From Nemertoderma westbladi (Eukaryota > Xenacoelomorpha > Nemertodermatida > Nemertodermatidae): DNA of 64,000 bases. The notes under the pieces were generated by a model, which did no database searches, was not told the DNA's origin, and saw only the letters and a program-made list of their open reading frames with translations. Numbering within the stretch: position 1 is the stretch's first letter; the number at the start of each line of letters is the position of its first letter. This document shows positions 1-9,700 of this stretch, piece by piece. Location of the stretch: NCBI GenBank assembly GCA_032718475.1, contig JAUCBJ010009143.1:1-64000 (forward strand), given 5' to 3'. A program made the translations under genes and the position numbers.

Positions 1-543
1 CGTCGCTAACCCCCCGATGTGCCCACCGCCCACTGGCGCCTTAGCCCTCCATTATGCTAATAGCTACCGTAGCGGCGCATGCAAATCACAAAGTCTGACA
101 GTCTCAGAAATCCCTTAGGATTATTGCGCAGAAAGGAATCACATAGAACCATTAATCAAAAGGTAGAAATCATAGTTCCAGTTGTAATTTGCAGTAATCG
201 AAGGAATTAATTGAGAAACACAATCAAGAGTAATCGCACTAGCAAAGCATTTTGAGATATTAATCGAAAATAGCAAATTGCAGAAATACGCTAAAATATC
301 CGTAAAAATGAATATAGACAGCTCAGCAAGTACAAGGGTGATAGCAGATCATGTGAGGTGTCATGTGAGGCTCTACCGGCACACCGCCAATTTATAGGTG
401 ATCCGGATGGGGTGATGCAATAGGGTGACTCAATCGCTCTCCTATTGGCTCTCCAGTCCGTGCTAGCATTAGACCAACCTGGAAGCAGTTAGTCCAATAA
501 GGAGGCCGGATTGTAGCCCTATTGCCTGCCCAAACCTCAAATT

Positions 544-561
544 ATTACCATATATGGTAAT
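544..561. promoter_or_regulatory. 18-bp palindrome with CArG-type box in the LTR
   Basis: ATTACCATATATGGTAAT is a perfect palindrome whose core CCATATATGG fits the SRF/MADS-box CArG consensus CC(A/T)6GG. The same core is kept at 14384-14393, 55750-55759 and 56800-56809, that is in every A-family LTR copy in the window. Binding is not shown. Confidence 0.5.
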
Positions 562-820
562 GGTTCACGTCCCTGGCTGCTGAATGGCCAGGACAGCGTC
601 CCTATATGCTAGCCCTATCAAACTAATATCAGCAAGCACAAAATCCAGGGTCCGAATAAACTCGCTACCCTGGAACTATCTACATATATCCTAATACAAA
701 ATTACGTAGGTAGGGCTACATACTATACAAAATGGATGGATTCAAATATATGGGCGTTTTGATTTCCCTATCTAAATACCACTGCGTTATTATGCCTTAT
801 CTAAAATATCACGCTGCACA

Positions 821-945
821 ATGGACTAATATTACGTACAGTATAACGGACTAATATTGCATACTGCATAACGGACTAATATTGCGTACAGTATAACGGA
901 CTAATATATTATACTGCATAATGACTAATATATTATGTGGATACA
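821..945 (-). repeat. ~25-bp subrepeats at the U3 end of the LTR
   Basis: Four to five imperfect copies of a ~25-bp unit built around ACGGACTAATATTGCGTACA, spaced 24-26 bp apart. They lie at the outer (U3) edge of the A-family LTR and recur in the other LTR copies near 14657-14775, 55977-56060 and 57098-57190. Tandem U3 repeats often act as enhancers; that role is inferred here. Confidence 0.75.
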
Positions 946-1538
946 GCGCCATATACCGTAACACCGCTCCAAGGGAAATCATATAATGTTTCCCTCCAAT
1001 TGTAGAAGAGTATAAGGTGATGTATACAAACAAAATAAATTTCTTCCAACTAATCTAAATAACACAATAATTCTACTATTTACAAATATTGCTATAGATA
1101 TTGCATAATGAATTACATACAAATTAAATTTACAAAATATTATCTCTCTCACTGTTTAACGATTATTACATACAAATTAAATTTACAAAATATTGTTTCT
1201 CGTTCGTTCTACATAATGATTACTACATACAAATTAAATTTACAAAAATATTACTTCCTTTATTTATTTACAAATTGACGGTCTACATATTGAAATGGAA
1301 CATGGCTAGGACAATGTCCCCCATTTCCCATCTCAAATTAACGATCAACATTAACAAGATAAACTAAATATAAACGTATTTGAGGCTAAATTTTTAACTA
1401 AATTGCATTAAAGGCCGATAATCAAATTAAATATAAAATACGTAATAATTTCTTTCATTTTCGGACTTTACTTAATTTCTTATAAAAAACGCAAATCACC
1501 TTGGTTTGATGATTGCTCAGGTAAGTGATAGGAGTAAG

Positions 1539-1556
1539 CCAAACCCGCGGGTTTGT
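1539..1556. repeat. A-family dispersed palindrome, site 1
   Basis: CCAAACCCGCGGGTTTGT, non-coding, between ORF3 and the 3' LTR. The matching site in A' is at 57515. Confidence 0.85.
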
Positions 1557-1772
1557 CTCCCCAATTACTTCCTTTGCCTCTTTCAATAAACTTTAGAGCA
1601 AATAAAGTCATATACACAAAATCAAATATAGTTAAAGTATTTACTATTTCCAATCGGACTACAAAATAAAAGTATTTCCTTTCAATATTTTTCGGCTTTC
1701 GAAAATAAAATTCTAAAACATGGATACGACTAGTGTATATGAGTCCAGTCGAATGATTGATCAAAACCTACG

Positions 1773-1801
1773 ATATACATCAGAGCGACGATGATGTATA
1801 T
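1773..1801. repeat. Hairpin with 9-nt loop
   Basis: Arms ATATACATCA and TGATGTATAT pair perfectly around the loop GAGCGACGA. The same hairpin is at 57628-57656, and a version with a compensatory base-pair change is at 2248-2274. Confidence 0.65.
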
Positions 1802-2247
1802 GTCTAGAGTTTGTCGCTCCGTGATATTATAGTCTCATCGGCTAGCTCCTGGGTCTCTCGGGCTCGCTCCCTTCTCCAGATACACCAGTCTACCCCCTGT
1901 AGACTCTGTTGACGGCGTCCTTGAGGCGTCACTTCCCGGAACCGGCGACGACATTCCCTGGTCACCGACTATCTCCTGACTGGTGCTCCTCCCTCGGCCT
2001 CGTCCCATTTGCCGTGTCCCTGTGGGCGCCTCCGCCAACTCCTTTTCTTCAACCGTCGAATAGAACTGCTCGTCCTTGGCTTGACTCTTGCCAAGGACTC
2101 CTCCTTCTGGTACTTGCCGCGAGCTGTGAGCTCCGGCTGTTGTCGCTGTGGGCGCGGCGGTCCTGATCCTCCACTCGTTCAGAGGTCAATGACCCCAAAC
2201 GAGTCTCCTTAGGCCGCCAATTGTGCGCTGGGTAATAAATCTAGACG

Positions 2248-2274
2248 TATATATCAGAGCGACGATGATATATA
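2248..2274. repeat. Variant hairpin inside the filler of the ORF3 deletion
   Basis: Arms TATATATCA and TGATATATA flank the loop GAGCGACGA. Relative to 1773-1801 a C-G stem pair has become T-A on both sides, so pairing is retained. Confidence 0.55.
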
Positions 2275-2471
2275 AAGGATTGGACAGATTCGGGCTTAAT
2301 AATACGTGCGTCGAAACTTCCCGAAATAATTTGGAGTAAATATCGTATAAACCGTGGATCGTGGGTGTGGTTAGTAGACGGATGGATGGCGCCATTTCTC
2401 GTCTGGATACTCAGGCGTGAGTTTCCTCTCCTGGTGAAGTGAAGTAAACGCAGTCCAGGGACTCGAGAGCT

Positions 2472-2489
2472 CCAAACCCGCGGGTTTGG
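2472..2489. repeat. A-family dispersed palindrome, site 2
   Basis: Perfect form CCAAACCCGCGGGTTTGG inside the ORF3 remnant. It corresponds to 60606 in A', where it encodes KPAGL. Confidence 0.9.
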
Positions 2490-2983
2490 TACCCGAGTCC
2501 CGCGCCGCTTCGCGCCGCGCCTCTAGATCCTTATAGGCTCGGTACAGCGAAATGGCCGCCGCCGTGTCTATGCCGTGTCGAACAGGGTTTAATCTCCGTA
2601 TACGGATCTAATGTCGTAACGGTCGGCGTAATGGGTCTCGGAGGTCGCTTTCCGCTGAAGTCGATACTGATCATCGGGTTGCTCATCGGGTAACCTCCCT
2701 CGTTATATCTAAGGAATTGGTGAGCTGGACATCGCGTTAATATCGGTTCTGGATGTTGCTCGTCTAGTCGGTCGGGAATCGTGGGTTTGTATTTCCCATT
2801 TAGCTCCATCACCGACCGCCCATGGTAGTAAACGTTCGAGTCTTTACATCCCGGTCGCGCGAATGGTAACTCCGCCTCCTCTCTGGCAGTAAATCCTCTG
2901 CGCGGTTGCGCTCTAATATCCTTCTCCATTATGCCCGCGTATACACATATATATCCCAATAAGTGTTCCGTTACGCAAACCAA

Positions 2984-3744
2984 TTACACTGTGGGTAATC
3001 AGTTAGATGTCGCCGAAGGACAGACTTCCCGAACCCCCCTTCCAGCTGCCTTCCAGCAGTTCAGGTTCGACTCTCTAGATCCCGTCTCTTCCTAACTATC
3101 CTCTAACCTATTCCCATGCATAGCGCAAAAACTTTGGAGATAAACTGGCCGTGACCAACTCACTTTTTGATGCCCAAACTACTCCCATTACTCGTACTAA
3201 ACTACAGTAGTTAGAAAGGACTATAGCCACAATACTCGACTATACCAAACCCACAGGTTTGATAATCGAACATCACACATCCTGCAAACTACTGAGTGGG
3301 GTCCATGTACGCCTCTGGTGCTACTAACCTTTAGCACCCTAGTTGCACTGTTGGCACCAATCTGTGGAAGTTGCTAAACTCAATTTACACTCCTACGTAA
3401 TATAGCCGTCACCATGGTTTCTAAATGCTATTTTCCAGGCTTCACGACTTTTCAAATTACTGTTATCTATAGACGAATTCTAAAACGCGTCTATACACAG
3501 CGTCTGGAATTGTCTTGGGTTCACTTCTAATTTTTTAAAATTTTCTAATTTTCCAAAATTTTGAAATAAAATTTTGTTTTGATACCCACCAGACAAAACT
3601 CAACGCAAATCACCACAACCCCGCTCCTATGCATTTCCTTGTATTTGCATACGAGGAATGCATACGAAGTGAGTTGCGTCCAACACTAATTCTGTTTTGA
3701 GGCAGGAGACAAATTATAATCTCCCGTCTCGATACGTGTCTCCT
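2984..3744 (-). other. Element A spacer between pol and ORF3
   Basis: About 760 bp without a gene, closely matching 61397-62156 of A'. It contains one dispersed palindrome at 3245 and an AT-rich patch near 3527-3575. Any splice acceptor for a subgenomic ORF3 message would be expected here, but I cannot single one out. Confidence 0.7.
3245..3262. repeat. A-family dispersed palindrome, site 3
   Basis: CCAAACCCACAGGTTTGA, a variant with a CACA centre, in the pol-ORF3 spacer. The matching site in A' is at 61711. Confidence 0.85.
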
Positions 3745-6700
3745 CTAATAACACAATATCTTGGACCGGTCGGTCCAAGGTGTGTAAACCATTAGTTTAC
3801 ACTTCTTTGGGTGTGGACACTTGCACCTAATTTTCACAGTGACTGTGCGCACTATGTTTTGCACGTCTGGGTGTGTGTGCAAGATCACTCCAGTCTCCCA
3901 ATACTTTCTCTTGACAATGGGTTCGGTTATCAGTACGTAATCTCCCCTTTGGAGACTCCGAACCGTTTTGTACCACTTTGTTCTGGTGGATATGGTGGGA
4001 AGATAGTATTCCCGCCAATATTCCCAGAATGTGTACGCCACAAACTGTGTCACTTTCCAGCTTTTACGACTATATAGGTCGGCACTAATGGGTTCTGATG
4101 CCGGCACAAGAAACGCTGGACTCTGCATTAGCAAATGATTCGGCGTTAATGCAACACCGTCTGGCAACATGGCTATCGGCCTCGAGTTTAATGTATGCTC
4201 GATTTCGATGAAAGCTGTGACCAGCTCGTCGTCGGTAAGTTGTTTGTTTACAGGCAATGTTTTGGCAATGGCCTGTTTTACAGAGCGAACTAAACGCTCC
4301 CAACTTCCTCCTCTCCAAGGACTTTCTGGAGTATTAAATCTCCACTCTACTCGTTGCGGCAAAAGTGCTGCAGAAATTTCCTTATTCTGTGCCGCTTTAT
4401 GAGCCGCGTTCAACTCGCTGTTCCCTCCGACAAAGTTTGTACCCTTATCGGAGTAGAACGCCTTTACTAGTCCTCTCCTGGCCATAAATCTCTTCAAGGC
4501 CAGGAGCAGAGATTTGGTCGACATGTCTGCCACACGCTCGATATGTATGGCTCTACTCGCCATACATGTCAGTAGCAGACCCCATCGCTTGTGGGTCAGC
4601 CGTCCACTCTTTGCCTCAATCGGACCAAAACAATCCACCCCTGTGTTCGTAAAGGGTGGGTCATATGCCTGCACTCTCGCTTCCGGGAGTTCAGCCATCT
4701 CTTGTTCCAATACTCTGGCGTTCACCCTCTTGCAAACCAGACAGGCGTCATACATGGTGCCGACTGCCCTGCTTGGCTGCAATAGAATGAATCGCTGTCT
4801 CGCTGCCGACAAACAGTGTAACTTTCCCGCATGATGCAACCTCTTATGTATATCCCATAGAATCGCTCTTTGCAATTCTATTGGGTGACTAGGGATTATC
4901 ACTGGGAACCGAAACTGTGAGTTTATGTCGACAGTCTGGATTCTCGATCTATGACAAATTAAACCCTTATGGATTAATGGACTCCATTTTCTAAGGGGTT
5001 TATAGAGAACTGGTCGTTGAGCCGATAATAGATGGAATTCTTTAGGGAAGGCACACATCTGATAATGTTTCAAATGCTTTAATTCCGCTTGATCAATCTC
5101 ATCCTCTGTCAGAGGTTGTTTCAATTTTCGAATTCGCTCACTATTGGTGCTCGTTCGTTCTCTCAAATGTTTCGAATGTTTTAAACAAAGGTACAAAATG
5201 TATCGGCTTAACCACGCAGTTCTTTTACAAATTGTCAGCCAAGAGGCAGACGAATTTAGTAATTTGTCATAAATACTACATGGCTCTAATGCCAGCGACG
5301 GTTGTCCGCTAGTTAATGGAAGTTTCGAATCCAAACCCGCAGGTTTGGAAACCAAAGACTCCATTTTGTCGGTCATTTTCTGTCTGTCACTTACCAACTG
5401 TGACTCTGGTTTAGTCTGTAAGGGTGGTTTTACGTCGTAACTTACCCTTCCGGACCTAGTAGTCACGTAAGTCTGTTGGTCTGACAGGTCTCCGGGCCGC
5501 TCCAATGACTCTTCAGGCCGCTCCAGTGACTCTTCAGGCCGCTCCAATGACTTAAGTTTGGCTTTAGACTTCGACTTAGAGACTTTCTCCACCTTGACTT
5601 CTGCATCTTCAGGCATCGGATTGGTCACAATCTTTAGTCGCTCTGGCCAATGTTCCTGTGTCCTCGTTAGAAAATCAGGCCCATGCAACCAAAACTCCTG
5701 CGACTCTTCCTGACAGAATTCCGCCGGCATTGCACCTCTCGAAGTTATGTCGGCCGGGTTCAACACTCCCGGACAATGTCTCCATTGTTCCTTCGTCGAA
5801 AAGTCAACGATCTGAGCGCGTCTGTTGGCCACAAATGTCTTTAGTGCAATATTGTCGGCCGCAATGTATACTAACACCAAGGATGCGTCCGTCCAATAGA
5901 ATAAGGTCAATGTCGTGTCTAACTCCTCAGTTATCTGCTTACTTACCTCGACTGAGACTACAGCCGCCTGTAACTCTGCACGAGGGACAGTCATGTATTT
6001 GACCGGCATTGTCTTTGATCTAGAAGTCACAAAGGCCGTCTCAAACTTGTCCTGACTTACCTCTCGGCGAAGGTAGGCTACCATACCAAAGCCGGTGTCA
6101 CTTGCGTCACTGAACAAGTGCAGTTCTAAATCAGCTGGGAATACCAGCTGATTCGGAAAGTAGGAACGGGGTACATCTATATTTTTCAATAGATGTAACT
6201 CGGCTTCCCACTCCCTCCACTGCTTTGCATGTATAGGAGATATTGGTTCGTCCCACTCTACGTCGGACAACCAAATTTTCCTCATGCACGCTCGTGCCTG
6301 TAATATTACCGGACTGATAAAGTTCATCGGGTCAAATAGTCTACTTAATGTCGATAAGCAAATCCTCTTAGTCAAAACTTTGTCTGGGCTACTGGGCTCA
6401 AATCTAACTCTTACCTGGAACTTGTCTGAATTCGGATTCCAAGCGAGTCCCAGTACTCGCGCCATGGGAATTGGTTCTACCCCCAATTCTATGTCTCCGC
6501 TCCCGCGATCTTTCACCGGGAACGACTCTAATAGGGCCTCCGAATTGGTAGTGAACTTAGTCAGAGGAAATCCCCCTGTAGCCAAGCACTCCTGTAGGCC
6601 GTGAGCCACTTCTATGGCTTGTTCCGCCGTGTCCTTGGACACCAATCCGTCGTCCATGTAGAAGTTTCTCAAGATGGACTCGATAACCTCTACTGAGTAC

Positions 6701-9700
6701 TTACCAATCTGGGCTGTTGCCGTTTTCTTTAAAACGAACAGCGTGCCATTCGGACTATCGCGGGCGCCAAATATCCTAACGTACATTTGGTATGTAACCA
6801 CTGGGCCGGATAAGTCTTCATTCTCGTACCAGAGAAAGCAAAGGCTATCCTGGTCTGCCTTACAGGCTCTTACCTGGTGGAACATCGCCTCGATGTCACA
6901 AGTAAATGCGAATCGCCGCTGTCTAAAACGCAACAGTATTCCTATCAAATAGTTATTCAGGTTGGGACCATCCATCAACTCTGAATTCAGGGACATACCT
7001 CTATAGACTGCTGCGCAGTCGTTGACTACTCGGACTTTGTCTGGTTTGTCAGGGTGAGTCACATAGTGGTGTGGAAGGTAATAAGTCTGGTCTGTCACTA
7101 AGTCAGGGTCCTCTACCTTCCCAGCAAATCCCTTGGCGAAATAGTTGTTGATCTGGGCACAATACTTCTCCCTAATGTCCGGATTCTTCAACAACCGAGC
7201 CCTTACTCCGTTTAATCTTTTCAAGGCTAAGCTGTAGTTGTTCTCCAACTTAGGTGGTTGTCGACGCCACAACATTCCAACTTCAAAATGTCCAGTCGGT
7301 AGTAGACGTATGGTGTCTTCCATCATCTCCAACGACCGTTTCTCATCAGTAGACATGGCTAGGTCATATCCACCGGGTTCCATTGCGTCCCTATCCAGCC
7401 ATTCGACGGTTCTGGCTCCTGTCTCGAGGTCCTGGCGTATCAATTCCTTCTGTAGCTCCTCCTCACTGTATTGGAAAATGTCTAGGTCTCGATATTTAGC
7501 CACTTGACCCTCCACTATGTCTGTATAAGTCAAAACGTTAGTCAAATAGGTAGCGTGGGCCGCTGAACCAGACCCACGGGTCTGATAACAGTAGTCCTCG
7601 GGTTCACTATCTGTCCGGTCGTTGTGAAGTGGTTCCGACAACCTAACATTATCGGGAATCAACTCCTCGTCCGACTCGCTAAAGTCACTATAGTGGTCAA
7701 TACAGGTTCTCCTAAACTCGTCTATGTCTGGTGGTTCTACTAACGGTGGTTGAGTTATAGGCTGTAATTCGTCGTATCTGTTCATTGGCTTGTCGCCACC
7801 TGTAAACTCATAAGACATGGGTACTCGTGTATACCAACCTAATATAGTCCTATGGGCATGTGGTCCATTGACATGCGGCTCAGCTGGTCTCGTTTCCCAT
7901 ATTTGGTGTGCGATCAGCTGTTCTGCACCAATCAACATGGAAACATTCCTATAACCTACCTGATGTCTGGGTATCCTGAGCTTGTCAAAATACTCCTGTG
8001 CTATGGGACTCATCGGCGGCACCTTACCTAACTGCCTGCCGAATCCCTTCATAGCTAGACACTTAAATCCGTCCAATGGCAAAGCTTTCCGTTCTTGTCG
8101 AGTGTGTTGGTCTCTCGGAAGTAGGGAATCTAGTTCTACCGAAATTCTGTGTCCCTTGAGGTCTCCTACCCCGTGCATAGACTTCAACTCTATTTGGATC
8201 TCCTCGGAGTCCTGGAAGTTAGAAACGGCTCTCGCCACTTCCTCGTCGATATACGATAATGTGGACGCAGTGTCCAACATCACATATATTCGCTTCGATC
8301 CCTTATCGCCAGTAAGTTTCACCGGAATCACGCTAAATATTTCCGACGTGGCCGATGATAAATACGTCCGCGCGCTGGTCGATGAACTATCCGCAGTGAA
8401 ACCTTGGCAGGTCACTTCTCTTGCGCTCGACTCGCCATCTTCATCCGACGAACCTGGTTGATAACCATCGTCCTGAATGCCGGTGTACGTATTCCTCCTT
8501 ATCGATACGGGTTCTTTGCTCCCCTTCCTGTGAGGATTTCGCTGTAAGTAACGGTCCGTTGGGGTATGGAAATCCGCATGTAGCAACTTGTGATGTAGTC
8601 TGCCGCATTCCATGCATCCGTCCTTGCTGTTCGGGCACTGCCGCCGTACATGGCCTGGCGCAAGACATGCCCAACAGGTGTCCAACGTCCGCACTTGAAC
8701 TCTTCTCTGTTCCGAATTTAATTCTTTGAACCGTCTGCAACTATCTAACTTATGGTCGTCAGATCTTACCTCCTTTAGTAAACAGTATTGGCAACCTACA
8801 AATCCATCCGGCAACTCCTGTTGCTTTAACCTAGGTCTATCTAACCGCTCACCTGACCATACTCGCGAGTCTGATCTAAAGGCTGGGGTACTCGAATTAT
8901 ATCTGTCTACTGAGTTAAATGTCACAGTGGTCCTGTCGTCGTCAAAACTTACCATAGACTTACCGGTAACAGGTTTAGACTCCCTCATATTCTCTTCTGA
9001 GAAGTTTGATTTCATCTCTGCTACTGCGTCTGTGGCTATCATGTCATGAATATGCTGAAGTGTCAATACTTTACCTTGGCCCTCCAACTTATTCTCTAAT
9101 TTACGCCATTTCTGTCGGTAACGCATGTTTAGACGTCTTATTACGCTCTTTAAAACTTCGGCGTGATCACCATGATGAGGTAGATTCACCGTCCTCAAGA
9201 TGTCCAATGCGTTCGAAATAGCGTTCGCTAAGTTCAACAGCTCTAACGGAGTTGTAATCCTTCCGCCCTTACCCAAGTCTTCCACTATCGACTGCGCCAT
9301 CTTGGTTTTATTCCCGTAGATGTCACTAAGCGTCTTCATCGCTAACTCGAATGCCCTTTCATTGCCGACGAAGTTATCAGCAATGGCTCTAGGTTCTCGA
9401 TGGAGCATCTGAAGCAAATAGTTGAACTTCTCGTTGGGAGTAAAGGTGCTGTTGGTTAGCTGCTCGTCGACATAGGTTTTGAAGGTCCTCCAATGCTTAT
9501 GGTTGCCCATAAACTTCTGGGGTTGTTGCGTCGGCAGTCCTTGCCTAGCAGCAAACTTACCTATGTCCCTAAGGGTTGCGTCGTTCCGGGTTAACAAATG
9601 GTTTAGTTCTGCAGGGTTATTAAGTCTGGTCCTTTCCCGGTGGTTCCAACTTACCTGCTCCGCGTCGGTCCTTCTTTCCTTATAGTTTCGGGACTTCTGA

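Larger units (their letters stand above)
1..963 (-). repeat. 3' LTR of element A (partial)
   Basis: Direct repeat of 13837-14798. It ends at GTAACA on the plus strand, so on the minus strand the LTR opens with TGTTAC, the expected TG start. Position 964 onward is internal sequence here, whereas the other copy runs into unrelated flank; that contrast sets the boundary. The remaining ~1.15 kb lies left of the window. Confidence 0.92.
964..1834 (-). other. Element A non-coding region between ORF3 and 3' LTR
   Basis: AT-rich and without a credible gene. It holds three tandem copies (about 1106-1257, period ~55 bp) of a unit containing ACATACAAATTAAATTTACA, a copy of the family palindrome at 1539, and a perfect 10-bp-stem hairpin at 1773-1801. 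The segment next to the LTR should carry the polypurine tract; only a weak purine stretch (minus-strand GGAGCGG at 964-970) is visible. Confidence 0.7.
1835..2983 (-). pseudogene. Decayed ORF3 of element A
   Basis: This is a remnant of the 1235-residue gene that is intact at 57689-61396. The first part (2983 down to about 2400) matches the N-terminus of that gene but lacks about 330 bp near 2793 (junction after the residues GKYKP) and suffers a further small deletion near 2565 that breaks the frame. About 2.4 kb covering the exonuclease-like and zinc-knuckle regions is missing and is replaced by about 200 bp of unrelated sequence (roughly 2207-2400). The last part (1835-2206) matches the Gly/Arg/Ser-rich C-terminal tail. 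No functional product is expected. Confidence 0.88.
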
